Origin: DASZQL01 sp964391865
GTDB lineage: Bacteria > Planctomycetota > Phycisphaerae > Phycisphaerales > UBA1924
Reading direction: 5' to 3'
DNA: 64,000 bases
Assembly (NCBI GenBank): GCA_964391865.1
Contig: CAYMNQ010000006.1
Location: 248,001 to 312,000, forward strand
How positions within the stretch are numbered: the first letter of the stretch is position 1; the number at the start of each line of letters is the position of its first letter. The translations under genes and the position numbers were made by a program. Positions 53,735 to 62,232 of this stretch are shown here, one piece after another. The notes below the pieces were generated by a model, which saw nothing but the letters and a program-made list of their open reading frames with translations, did no database searches and was not told where the DNA came from.

Positions 53735-54151
53735 ATGCTCAACACCACGCCCAGCACAACCGACGCCGCCGACGCCGTGCTCCTCCAGGAGCTCGAAAAG
53801 AGCACGCAGGACGCCGTCATCCGAGGCAGGGCGCACGTGCGCCTGAACGTCCGTTCGCGCATCATCGTCCAGTCCGCCGATCACAGCCGCCGCGCCCTCG
53901 CGCGGCTCGAAGGCGTCACCGGCGACGTCTCCCGCGGCGGGTGCCAGCTCCTCCTCTCCGCGCCGCTCGCGGTGGGGGACTTCTTCCTCCTCACCTTCGA
54001 CCGCGCCGCCCTCGACATCCCGCCCACCTTCGCCCGCTGCGTCCGCGCCCGATTCATCCGCGAAGACGCCTTCGAAGCGGGCCTCTCCTTCCTGAACCCC
54101 GTCGATCTCCCGAGCGCCGTCAGCGCCCCGCCGCAGAACACCGTGATCTAA
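53735..54151 (+). CDS. PilZ-domain protein
   Basis: A 138-residue soluble protein. The PilZ c-di-GMP-binding motifs are present: the arginine-rich segment RAHVRLNVRSR (residues about 32-42; RxxxR) and DVSRGGCQLL (D/NxSxxG, near 64). The rest is a beta barrel with a short polar N- and C-terminus. It lies 42 nt after the giant gene and 7 nt before the GAF-HlyD gene, so it is probably in the same transcript. PilZ proteins bind c-di-GMP and commonly control surface attachment or motility. Regulation of adhesin export or of the flagellum is an inference from position. Confidence 0.85.
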   Translation: MLNTTPSTTDAADAVLLQELEKSTQDAVIRGRAHVRLNVRSRIIVQSADHSRRALARLEGVTGDVSRGGCQLLLSAPLAVGDFFLLTFDRAALDIPPTFARCVRARFIREDAFEAGLSFLNPVDLPSAVSAPPQNTVI

Positions 54152-54158
54152 CCCGCGC

Positions 54159-56033
54159 ATGCCGACCCGGCAGACCCGCCAACCCGAAGCAGTCGCCGCG
54201 CCGCCCGAAGCGCCGCCGGATGTCTTCGCGCGCCTCAGCCGCGCCGCGCGCTCGAACGACTCCCCTCGCCGCTTCTGCGCCGAAGCCGCCAGCGCCATCG
54301 CCGCCCACTTCGGCGCCTCCGCCGTCCTCGTCACCGTCTTCGGCTCGGCGGGCGAGCAGATCAGCGAATCATGCATCGACCCCGGCGCGGGCCGCTGGTC
54401 CGCGCGCCTCGACCGCGAAACGCTCGCCGCCCAGGCGCAGGGCCGCTCCGTCGCCCGCGTCTTCGCCGGCGCGGGCGGCACGCCCTCCTGCGCCCTCGTC
54501 TCCGCGCCCATCTTCGCCGCCGACGGCGTGTCGGGCGGCATCGCGGTCCTCGCCCCCTGCACAAGCCGCCCGCGCGCCGAGCGCCTCGCCGCCGAGCTCT
54601 CCGCCGTCAGCGCCCATGTCGCCAACCTCCTCACGCTCCGCGCCGCCGCCCGCGCCGACGAGTCTCCCCGCGCCGGCGCGTCCATCGCGCGCATCCTGAA
54701 CAAGGCCAGCACCTACCGCTCGCTCGACGAATTCGCCTTTGCCATCGCCAACAGCCTCCGCACCAAGTTCGAGTGCGACCAAGCCGCCTTCGCCGAGGTC
54801 CGCCGATCGCACGCCGTCCTTCGCTCCATCTCCGGCATGGACGAACTCCCGCGCCGCAGCCCGGGCGTCCACGCCATGCTCCAGGCGATGGACGAATGCG
54901 CCGACCTGAAGCGCTCCATCATCGCCGGCCCAGGAGCCGAGAATCCCCGCGCCCGGCTGCACACGCAGTGGTCCGGCGCGATCGGCGGCGGGAGCGTCCT
55001 CTCCGTCCCCATCGGCACCGAGAACGGCGCGCCCAGCGCCGTCGTCAGCCTCCGCCGCCCCGGCTCGCGCCCCTTCACCGCCGACGAACTCCGCGCCGCC
55101 GAAGAACTCGTCGTGCCGCTCGCCGCCGCCGTCCCGCTCGTGCGCGACGCCACCATGGGCCCCATCGCGCGCACCCGCCGCGCCATCGCGCTGGGCACGT
55201 CGAAACTCTTCGCGCCCACCGCCCTCGGCCGCAAGCTCCTCGCGCTCGTCGCCCTCGCCGCGCTCGGGTGGGTCGCGCTCGGCTCGATGCCCATGTCCCT
55301 CACGCTCCCGTGCACCGTCGAGCCGATCGAGCGCCGCGTTGCCGGCTCGCCCGCCGCCGGCCGCCTCGCCGAAGTCTTCGTGCGCCCGGGCGACGCCGTC
55401 GCAGCCGGCGCGCCGCTCCTCCGCATGGACACGCGTGAGCTCGAACTCGAACGCCAATCGCTCGACGCCGAGCGCCTCGCCGCGGAGATTGAACTCGCCC
55501 GCGCCGTCGCCGCGAATCAGACTGCCGACGCCCGCCTCCTCGGCGCCCGGGCGCGTCTCGCGCAGGACCGCCTCGCCCTCGTCGATCACAAAATCGCCGA
55601 GAGCACCATCCGCGCTACCCTCACCGGCATCGTCATCGAAGGCGACCTCCAGCCCCGCGTCGGCGAGATGATCGCGCCGGGCGAGCCCCTCATCACCATC
55701 GCCGCAGTGGGCAGCGGCGCGCTCCGCCTCGAACTCACCGCCCCCGAGCGTCTCATCACCGAACTCCCCGCCGGCGCGACGATCGAACTGCAGACCCACG
55801 CGCGCCCCGAATCGATCATCCACGCCGAACTCGCACGCGTCGCCCCCTCCGCCGTCGTCCGCGCCGGCCGATCCGTTTTCATCGCCAAAGCCGACCTCAC
55901 GCACGCCCCCGACTGGCTCCGCCCCGGTATGGAGGGCGTCGCGCACGTCCACATCGGCGAGCGCCGCGTCGCGTGGGCGCTCTTCCACCGACTCGCTGAC
56001 TCACTCCGCCTCGCCGCCTGGCCCAACCCATGA
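54159..56033 (+). CDS. GAF-domain/HlyD fusion membrane protein
   Basis: A 624-residue protein. Residues about 20-160 and 180-335 are GAF-like sensor domains (SAVLVTVFGSAGEQISESC; LSVPIGTENGAPSAVVSLRR). A membrane helix at about 355-377 (KLLALVALAALGWVALGSM) is followed by an HlyD-type membrane fusion protein module: biotinyl-lipoyl half-motifs VAGSPAAGRLAEVFVRPGDA and TLTGIVIEGDLQPRVGEMIA around a coiled-coil hairpin. The cytoplasmic sensor region on an HlyD core is unusual; HlyD-family adaptors normally begin with only a short cytoplasmic segment. It overlaps the next gene by 4 nt (ATGA), which implies coupled synthesis with the M50/HlyD protein. Confidence 0.8.
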   Translation: MPTRQTRQPEAVAAPPEAPPDVFARLSRAARSNDSPRRFCAEAASAIAAHFGASAVLVTVFGSAGEQISESCIDPGAGRWSARLDRETLAAQAQGRSVARVFAGAGGTPSCALVSAPIFAADGVSGGIAVLAPCTSRPRAERLAAELSAVSAHVANLLTLRAAARADESPRAGASIARILNKASTYRSLDEFAFAIANSLRTKFECDQAAFAEVRRSHAVLRSISGMDELPRRSPGVHAMLQAMDECADLKRSIIAGPGAENPRARLHTQWSGAIGGGSVLSVPIGTENGAPSAVVSLRRPGSRPFTADELRAAEELVVPLAAAVPLVRDATMGPIARTRRAIALGTSKLFAPTALGRKLLALVALAALGWVALGSMPMSLTLPCTVEPIERRVAGSPAAGRLAEVFVRPGDAVAAGAPLLRMDTRELELERQSLDAERLAAEIELARAVAANQTADARLLGARARLAQDRLALVDHKIAESTIRATLTGIVIEGDLQPRVGEMIAPGEPLITIAAVGSGALRLELTAPERLITELPAGATIELQTHARPESIIHAELARVAPSAVVRAGRSVFIAKADLTHAPDWLRPGMEGVAHVHIGERRVAWALFHRLADSLRLAAWPNP

Positions 56034-58180
56034 CGAACACCGCGACGACCAGCCCGCGCCTCGCGCAGCGCCTCTCCGGCGCGGTCGTCTCGCTCCGCGC
56101 CGACCTGGACTTCAGCCGCCACGTCTTCGCCGACGGCCCGGCCTACGTCGTCCGCGATCCCATCAACTTCAAGACCCACCGCTTCTCCGCCGCCGACTAC
56201 CGCATCCTCCTCGAACTCACGAGCGAGCGTCCGCTCCGCGACATCTTCGAGTCTCTCGCCGCCGCGCGCGTCATCGACCGCGCCTCCGACGAAGAACCCT
56301 TCTACGAGTTCATTCTATCGCTCCACCGCCTCGGCCTGCTGAGCCTCCCCGTGAACGACGGCGCTTCGCTCTACGACCGCTACCAGCGCCGCCGCGCCGC
56401 CGAAGCGCGCTCGCGCTGGCTCAGCATCCTCTCCTTCCGCGTTCCCATCTGCGACCCCAGCGCTTTCCTCCGCGCGACCGCGCACGTGGTCCGCCCGCTC
56501 TTCAGCCTCTGGGCCGTCATCGCGTGGGCGCTGCTGATGCTCGCCGCCGGTTCCGTCGCCGCCGCGCGCTGGGACGAACTCACCGCGCCCGTCCTCTCCA
56601 TCTTCCAGTTCGAGAACCTCGCGCTCCTCTGGATCATCCTTGTCGTGCTGAAAATCCTGCACGAGTTCGGGCACGCCTACGCCTGCCGGATCCTCGGCGG
56701 GCACGTCCCCGAGATGGGCGCGATGTTCGTCATCTTCACCCCCTGTGCCTACGTCGACGCTTCCGACTCTTGGCGTTTCCCCAGCCGAAAGCACCGCATC
56801 GCCGTCATCCTCGCCGGCATGTACGTCGAATCAATTATCGGCGCGCTCGCGATGTTCGTCTGGGCGGGCACCACGCCCTCGCTCATCAACACCATCGCGT
56901 ACCAGGTCATCATCCTCAGCACCATTGTCACCCTGGGCTTCAACCTCAACCCGCTCATGCGCTTCGACGGCTACTACCTCTTCAGCGACCTCCTCAATAT
57001 TCCCAACCTCCGCCAGCGCGCCGAGGACCGGCTGCTCGACTGGTTCAACCGCCTCGCGCTGGGCCTCCCCATGCCCACCCTCGCCGAGGGCCGCGCCCGC
57101 GCGGCATTCCTCCCAATCTTCGGCGCCGCGTCGATCATCTACCGCGTGATGCTCACGCTCGGGATCGCGGGGATCGTCGCCCACAAGGCCGGCGTCCCGG
57201 GCCTGCTGCTCGGCGGCGCGTTCGCCGGCACATTCTTCGCCCGCGGTTCGTTCCGCACGCTCCGCTACCTCTGGGCCTCGCCGCGCACCGCGCCCGTCCG
57301 TGTTCGCGCCGCGCTCGCGGGCTTCGCGCTCGCCGCCGGCGCGCTCATCGCCCTCGCCGCGGCGCCCGTCTCGCTCCCCCACACCGCCACCGGCGTGCTC
57401 GACCGCGAGCGCGTCTTCACCGCCCGCGCAGCCTTCCCCGCGCGCGTCGCCGAAGTCAGCGCCGCCGCGGGAGATTCGATCGCCGCCGGCGCGCCGCTCA
57501 TCCGCCTCGAGAATCCAGACGTCCAGTTCCAACCCGCCATCGCCGCCAGCGAACTCCGCGTGATCGAGATCGGGCTCGTGCGCGAACTCTCGCCCCGCGG
57601 TGCCCGCGCGCCGACCGCCCCCGCGATCGACGAGCCCGCCCGTCGCGCCGCCGTCCATCGCCTCGCCGACGCCCAGCGCCGCGCCGAGTCACTTCTGATC
57701 ACCGCCCCGCTCGACGGCGTCGTCACCGAAGACTCCCTCGCCCGCCCCGGCGCGTGCGTGCAGCCCGGCGCGCCCCTCGCCACCGTCGTCGCCGGCGGCT
57801 GGATCGCCCGTTTCCTCCTCCCCAGCGAAGACCTTCAGCAACTGCGCATCACCGTCGGCAACCGCGCCGCCTGCCGTGCCATCGCCGACCCGAGCCTCAC
57901 GCTCGGCGGCGTCGTGAAGAGCATCGCCCCCGCCGCCTCGCGCCGTATCGACCTCTTCGAACTCACCGACCAGGCCGGCGGCGACATCCCCCTGGTCCCC
58001 GGCACCCGCGACGCCGCACGCTCATACGTCGAGATCACCATCGCTCTCGACGAACAGCCGCACTTCGCGCTGAGCCGCTCCGCCACGCTCAAGCTCTCGC
58101 TCCCCGGCACGCCGCGCACGCTCGCGGCCCACGCCGCCCGTTTCGCCCGCCGATTCATCAGCGACCTCCGCACCGAATAA
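56030..58180 (+). CDS. PqqD-like/M50 protease/HlyD fusion
   Basis: A 716-residue polytopic membrane protein. The N-terminal ~100 residues resemble a PqqD-like winged-helix domain (FADGPAYVVRDPINFKTHRF, LLELTSERPLRDIFESLA). A site-2-type protease core follows with HEFGH near residue 211 (KILHEFGHAYACRILGGHVP), AMFVIFTPCAYVDASDSWRF, and the second ligand motif NPLMRFDGYYLFSDLL near 307. Several membrane helices surround these. After the last helix, an HlyD-type lipoyl/barrel module appears (TGVLDRERVFTARAAFPARV, ITAPLDGVVTEDSLARPGAC). Such fusions are known in planctomycete and related genomes near giant proteins; the substrate is not established. It is translationally coupled to the GAF-HlyD gene. 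Confidence 0.82.
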   Translation: MTNTATTSPRLAQRLSGAVVSLRADLDFSRHVFADGPAYVVRDPINFKTHRFSAADYRILLELTSERPLRDIFESLAAARVIDRASDEEPFYEFILSLHRLGLLSLPVNDGASLYDRYQRRRAAEARSRWLSILSFRVPICDPSAFLRATAHVVRPLFSLWAVIAWALLMLAAGSVAAARWDELTAPVLSIFQFENLALLWIILVVLKILHEFGHAYACRILGGHVPEMGAMFVIFTPCAYVDASDSWRFPSRKHRIAVILAGMYVESIIGALAMFVWAGTTPSLINTIAYQVIILSTIVTLGFNLNPLMRFDGYYLFSDLLNIPNLRQRAEDRLLDWFNRLALGLPMPTLAEGRARAAFLPIFGAASIIYRVMLTLGIAGIVAHKAGVPGLLLGGAFAGTFFARGSFRTLRYLWASPRTAPVRVRAALAGFALAAGALIALAAAPVSLPHTATGVLDRERVFTARAAFPARVAEVSAAAGDSIAAGAPLIRLENPDVQFQPAIAASELRVIEIGLVRELSPRGARAPTAPAIDEPARRAAVHRLADAQRRAESLLITAPLDGVVTEDSLARPGACVQPGAPLATVVAGGWIARFLLPSEDLQQLRITVGNRAACRAIADPSLTLGGVVKSIAPAASRRIDLFELTDQAGGDIPLVPGTRDAARSYVEITIALDEQPHFALSRSATLKLSLPGTPRTLAAHAARFARRFISDLRTE

Positions 58181-58194
58181 AGGAACCGCCCGCC

Positions 58195-59082
58195 ATGCCC
58201 GCCGCCCTCGCGCTTGCCGCGCTCATCCTCGCCGCCGACCCCACGCCGATCGCCGCGCCACCGCTCTACCCGCGCGACGAAGTCCTGCGCCAGCCGTCCA
58301 TCTCGGGCGAGTTCATCGTGCCGGGCATCACGCGCCCCGCGCGCGACGTCATGAAGTCCGCCCCGCTCGACGAGCCGCTGCTCGAAGTCTGCGTGCGCGA
58401 GGGCGACCGTGTGACCGCGGGGCAACTGCTCGCGCGCCTCGATGACCGAGTCGCCGCCGCCGCCGTTGACGCCGCCCGCGCCATCAGCCAGCGCCGCGGC
58501 GACCTCGACGCCGCCAAAGCCGAGTTCGACGCCGCCTCCCGCGCGCTCATGCGTCTCGAACGCCTCGCGATCGAAAGCAGTTCAACCCCCTCCGAACTCG
58601 ACGACGCCCGCGCCCGCGCCGAGACGGCCAGCGCCGCGATCCTCACCGCGCAGGAACGCCAGCGCGAAGCACTCGCCAGCCTCCGCGTCGAGGAAGCCCG
58701 CCTCGAAAGCCACCGCATCCGCGCGCCGTTCGACGGTGTCGTCACCAGCATCCTCGCGCAGCCCGGCGCGGCGCTCCAGATCGGCGACCCCATCGCCCGC
58801 GTCATCGCGCTGAGCACCCTCCGCGCCGACCTCCACCTCCCCGCCGCCCGTCTCGCGCACCTTAAAGTCGGCGGTCCGATCCAACTCCACGCCGGCGCGC
58901 CGATCAACGCGACGGTCGACGCCACCATCAGCAGCATCGAACCCATCATCGACGCCGCCACCGGCACCATCCGCTGCGCCGTCGAAATCCCAAACCCCAG
59001 CGGCCAATGGCCCGCCGGTTTCGCGGTAGTCCCGGCCGCGCCGCCCGCACCCCTTGCGACGCCCGAACCTTCGTTGGAATAG
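58195..59082 (+). CDS. RND-type membrane fusion (periplasmic adaptor) protein
   Basis: A 295-residue adaptor of the HlyD/RND group: a short hydrophobic N-terminus (AALALAALILA) that may be a signal peptide, a lipoyl half-motif EPLLEVCVREGDRVTAGQLL, a coiled-coil hairpin (AISQRRGDLDAAKAEFDAAS ... ESSSTPSELDDARARAETAS), the second half-motif RIRAPFDGVVTSILAQPGAA, and a beta-barrel ending SGQWPAGFAVVP. AGGA lies 9 nt before the ATG at 58195, which fixes the start within a longer open frame. It follows the M50 fusion by 14 nt. No inner-membrane RND or ABC pump gene is next to it. It is the last gene of the cassette before fliN. Confidence 0.82.
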   Translation: MPAALALAALILAADPTPIAAPPLYPRDEVLRQPSISGEFIVPGITRPARDVMKSAPLDEPLLEVCVREGDRVTAGQLLARLDDRVAAAAVDAARAISQRRGDLDAAKAEFDAASRALMRLERLAIESSSTPSELDDARARAETASAAILTAQERQREALASLRVEEARLESHRIRAPFDGVVTSILAQPGAALQIGDPIARVIALSTLRADLHLPAARLAHLKVGGPIQLHAGAPINATVDATISSIEPIIDAATGTIRCAVEIPNPSGQWPAGFAVVPAAPPAPLATPEPSLE

Positions 59083-59244
59083 GGTGTCCTGGGACAGCGC
59101 CGCGCAATTCCCGCGCTCCCCGCGCCGATTCCGCCGATTCCTCGCGCGAAAACATGACGCTCCCGTCCCCGCCGCGCCGATAACACCCCTCGGACGAAAC
59201 GGACCGCGCGGGGACACCGCGCCGACGAAGCGAGGCAGGACGCC

Positions 59245-59730
59245 ATGAGCGAAGAGACCCCCGCACCAAACCCAGCGCCGACCCCGGGCGACGCGACATC
59301 GGCCGACACCCCGCCCGATCCCGCCGACCTCGGCGCCGCCGACGCGCTCGCCGCCGCGCAAGCCGCGGTCGAAGCGCTCCGCAGCGCGACGGGCGCCGAT
59401 GCCGCGGACCCGGCCCCGAGCGCCGCCGCCGAGCCCGGTGCCTTCAAGCTCCCCGACTTCTCTCCGGCCGCCGCCGCCGAACTCCCCGCCGGCATCGACA
59501 TGCTGGGCGACGTGATGCTCCACGTCAAAATCGAGCTCGGCCGCACGCGCATGCTCGTCGAGGACGTCCTCCAGCTCAACCCCGGCTCCGTCGTCGAACT
59601 CGACAAGCTCGCCGGCGACCCCGTCGATATCTTCGTCAACGATCGCCCCGTCGCCCGCGGCGAAGTCCTCGTCCTTAACGACAACTTCTGCGTCCGAATC
59701 AACGAAATCCTCTCACCCAACTCGGACTAA
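59245..59730 (+). CDS. fliN: Flagellar motor switch protein FliN
   Basis: C-ring component. Residues about 85-161 form the FliN (SpoA-like) domain: GDVMLHVKIELGRTRMLVED, VLQLNPGSVVELDKLAGDPV, DIFVNDRPVARGEVLVLNDN and FCVRINEIL, all canonical. The first ~80 residues are a disordered Ala/Pro/Asp-rich extension, longer than in enteric FliN. It resumes the flagellar operon after the 12-kb giant-protein cassette; fliM is missing from the usual position directly before it. fliO follows after 149 nt. Confidence 0.96.
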   Translation: MSEETPAPNPAPTPGDATSADTPPDPADLGAADALAAAQAAVEALRSATGADAADPAPSAAAEPGAFKLPDFSPAAAAELPAGIDMLGDVMLHVKIELGRTRMLVEDVLQLNPGSVVELDKLAGDPVDIFVNDRPVARGEVLVLNDNFCVRINEILSPNSD

Positions 59731-59879
59731 CACGCAATCGCACTCGCCGCGCAGCGCCGAGATAACGAGACGCGACGCGTCAGCGAGCGATCTTCGCCCC
59801 AGCCAATCAAGTCACGCGCAGCAATTGATTCCCCCGCGATCACCATCGGCGACGGAGTCGCCAGAAAAACGAGGCCAGG

Positions 59880-60824
59880 ATGGCCGACCATCGCGCAACG
59901 CCGCTCGCGCTCGCACGCACACTCATCACGCTGTTTCTCGCAACGGGTGTCGCCGCCGCCGAGCCGATCGATCTCTACGGTCCATCACTCGATCCCGCGA
60001 TCGATGAGCCGGCGACAAGCACCGCCAGCGCGCCGACCGATCAACCTGCCACACCGAGCGCCGAGCCGGCAACTCAACAAGCAACCTCGCCGGCCACCGA
60101 GCAAGCCAAGCCGCAACCCCCGCCGCAAGAGCAACGCCCGCTCGGCTCCGCGCCCCCCGAGCGCGCCGGACGCCGCGGAACTCCGAATCAGAACTCCGAG
60201 GACACAGAAGACTCACCCGAAAACAAGCCATCCGGCTGGTTCTCCGGCGGCACGCCGCGCACCGTCATCGCCCTCAGCGCCGTCATCGCACTCGCGATCA
60301 TCCTCAAGTTCGGCGTCAAGCGACTCGCCGGCCTCTCGAGCGGCCTGTCGTCGCAGCTCGGCGCCGCGGGCCGCTCACCCTCTGGCGTGCTCGAGGTCCT
60401 TGGTCGTTACCCCATCTCGCGCGGGCAGACGCTCGTCCTCCTCCGCCTCGATCGGCGCATCGTCCTGCTGAGCCAGACGCCCGCCGGCTTCGCCACCCTC
60501 AGCGAGGTCTCCGACCCCGATGAGGTCGCCTCGATCCTCATGAAGGCCCGTGACGACGAGGGCGCGTCCCTCGCCGCGAGATTCAACACGCTGCTCCGCG
60601 AGGTCGAGCAAGATCCCGCCACCGCCGCCGAGCCGTTCGAAAAGGCCGGCACTCCGACCACGCCGCGCATCGCACGGGCATTCCCGACCGCCGCGCCGAG
60701 CCAGAACTCACATGCCGCACCGATCGGATTGGTGCAACCTCAGACGTTAGAAGATGCCCGGCCGCTCACCGGCGCTGAGTCACTCCGCCGCCGCCTCGGC
60801 ACACTCAAGGACATGGTCGCGTGA
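59880..60824 (+). CDS. fliO: Flagellar biosynthesis protein FliO
   Basis: Small assembly factor for the FliP export-gate ring. The 314-residue product has a signal-peptide-like N-terminus (ALARTLITLFLATGVAAAEP), a Pro/Thr/Gln-rich extracytoplasmic region, a membrane helix (TVIALSAVIALAIILKFGVK) and a cytoplasmic part with LEVLGRYPISRGQTLVLLRL, DRRIVLLSQTPAGFATLSEV, the FliO signature. The periplasmic region is longer than usual. Its stop overlaps the GTG start of fliP by 4 nt. Confidence 0.88.
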   Translation: MADHRATPLALARTLITLFLATGVAAAEPIDLYGPSLDPAIDEPATSTASAPTDQPATPSAEPATQQATSPATEQAKPQPPPQEQRPLGSAPPERAGRRGTPNQNSEDTEDSPENKPSGWFSGGTPRTVIALSAVIALAIILKFGVKRLAGLSSGLSSQLGAAGRSPSGVLEVLGRYPISRGQTLVLLRLDRRIVLLSQTPAGFATLSEVSDPDEVASILMKARDDEGASLAARFNTLLREVEQDPATAAEPFEKAGTPTTPRIARAFPTAAPSQNSHAAPIGLVQPQTLEDARPLTGAESLRRRLGTLKDMVA

Positions 60825-61837
60825 AGCGCTTCATTCGCACGATCATGGGCCTGACTCTTGGGACCGCGGGTGCCGGGGCGCGCTGCTCTGAGCGTGCCCC
60901 GCTCCGCGTGCTCGTGCTCGCGCTCCTCGCCGTTCTCATTGCTCCCTCTCCGGCCTCAGCCCAGCCCACCTTCGGCCCGCCCTCACCCGCGATCTCCACG
61001 GCCGATCGCTCCGCGAGCGAACTCAAGCCCCGCGCCGAAGTGCCGAAGATCACGGCCGATCCCGCCGGAACCTTCGCCGACAACGTCAATCCCGTTTCGG
61101 TACTCCAGCGCGCCAGCGACAGTGTCCCCGGCTTCACCGGCGGTCTCTCCGGCGCGATCAACATCATGATCCTTCTGACGGTCGTGACACTCGTCCCGAC
61201 CATCATGGTCATGTGCACGTGCTTCATCCGGTTTGTCATCGTCCTCGGCCTTCTGAAGCAGGCCCTCGGCACGCAGAACCTTCCCCCCTCGCAGGTCGTC
61301 CTTGCACTCTCGCTGTTCATGACGTTCCTCGTCATGAGCCCGACGATGGAGCGCATCCACACGGAGGCGATCCTCCCGTATCAGTCCGGGCAGATCACCA
61401 ACCAACTCGAGGTGTGGGACAAAGCAAAGCAGCCGCTCCGCGATTTCATGTTCGCGCAGATCGAAGCCTCCGAGAACTGGTCGGGTGTCTACATGATCAT
61501 GAACTACCGGGGCCTCGACACCTCGAAGCCCGAGCGCATGACCCGTGCCGACGTCGACATGCTCACGCTCGTCCCCGCCTTCATGCTCAGCGAGCTGAAG
61601 GTCTCCTTCCTCCTCGGCTTCCGCGTGTATCTCCCGTTCCTCATCATCGACATGGTGATCTCCGCGATCCTCATCTCCATGAGCATGATGATGCTCCCGC
61701 CCGTGCTCATCTCGCTCCCGTTCAAGATCCTCCTCTTCGTTCTCGTCGACGGCTGGCAGCTCGTCGTCGGAAGCCTCATGCAGTCCGTGGCGCAGGTCCA
61801 GTCGTTCGCATCAACCTTGCCCGCCCCGCCCTTGTGA
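60821..61837 (+). CDS. fliP: Flagellar export-gate protein FliP
   Basis: Core ring protein of the flagellar type III export gate. The 338 residues have a cleavable-looking signal peptide (VLVLALLAVLIAPSPASAQP), then helices with NIMILLTVVTLVPTIMVMCT, FIRFVIVLGLLKQALGTQNL, PPSQVVLALSLFMTFLVMSP, LLGFRVYLPFLIIDMVI and MLPPVLISLPFKILLFVLVD, all FliP hallmarks. The GTG start overlaps the fliO stop (GTGA). Residues about 30-90 after the signal sequence are a proline-rich insertion. Confidence 0.96.
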   Translation: MKRFIRTIMGLTLGTAGAGARCSERAPLRVLVLALLAVLIAPSPASAQPTFGPPSPAISTADRSASELKPRAEVPKITADPAGTFADNVNPVSVLQRASDSVPGFTGGLSGAINIMILLTVVTLVPTIMVMCTCFIRFVIVLGLLKQALGTQNLPPSQVVLALSLFMTFLVMSPTMERIHTEAILPYQSGQITNQLEVWDKAKQPLRDFMFAQIEASENWSGVYMIMNYRGLDTSKPERMTRADVDMLTLVPAFMLSELKVSFLLGFRVYLPFLIIDMVISAILISMSMMMLPPVLISLPFKILLFVLVDGWQLVVGSLMQSVAQVQSFASTLPAPPL

Positions 61838-61918
61838 CGCGGAAGCGATCAGCGATCGGCTGTCGGCGATCAGCACAAGACAGCCCGAAAAGCCCGTTCT
61901 CTCGACTTCCGTACCTCC

Positions 61919-61965
61919 GGCTCAAAGCTCATAGCTCAAGATTCAGCACTCAGGACTCAAGACTC
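61919..61965 (+). repeat. gctca/ctca-repeat spacer before fliQ
   Basis: Units ggctcaa, agctcat, agctcaa, attcagc, actcagg, actcaag and actccc occur in series, at 6-8-nt spacing, up to the fliQ ATG at 61968. It is similar to the shorter array before fliE (33814-33848). The preceding 60 nt also contain two copies of GCGATCAGC. Confidence 0.6.
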
Positions 61966-61967
61966 CC

Positions 61968-62225
61968 ATGCCCCTCGACGACGCCACCATCGATCTTGTC
62001 CGCCAGGCGCTCATCATCACGCTGAAGATCTGCGCGCCGATCCTCGCCGCCGGCATCTTCATCGGGCTCGTGATCAGCATCCTGCAGTCGGTCACTCAGA
62101 TCCAGGAGCAGACGCTCACGCTCGTCCCCAAGATCATCGTGATGGTCCTCGTCGCCATCGCGCTCCTCGGCTGGATCATCCAGCGTCTCGCCGACTTCAC
62201 CATCGAGATGCTCACGCTGCATTGA
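61968..62225 (+). CDS. fliQ: Flagellar export-gate protein FliQ
   Basis: An 85-residue protein with two membrane helices: LVRQALIITLKICAPILAAG, then FIGLVISILQSVTQIQEQTL and LTLVPKIIVMVLVAIALLGW. The motif ISILQSVTQIQEQTLTLVPK is diagnostic for FliQ. The ATG directly follows the ctca repeats. fliR begins 7 nt downstream. Confidence 0.96.
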   Translation: MPLDDATIDLVRQALIITLKICAPILAAGIFIGLVISILQSVTQIQEQTLTLVPKIIVMVLVAIALLGWIIQRLADFTIEMLTLH

Positions 62226-62232
62226 ACACGCC

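Noticed and set aside
53735..54151. Reading the PilZ gene as part of the giant protein
   Set aside because: A TGA stop at 53690-53692 and a separate start, in a different frame, separate them.
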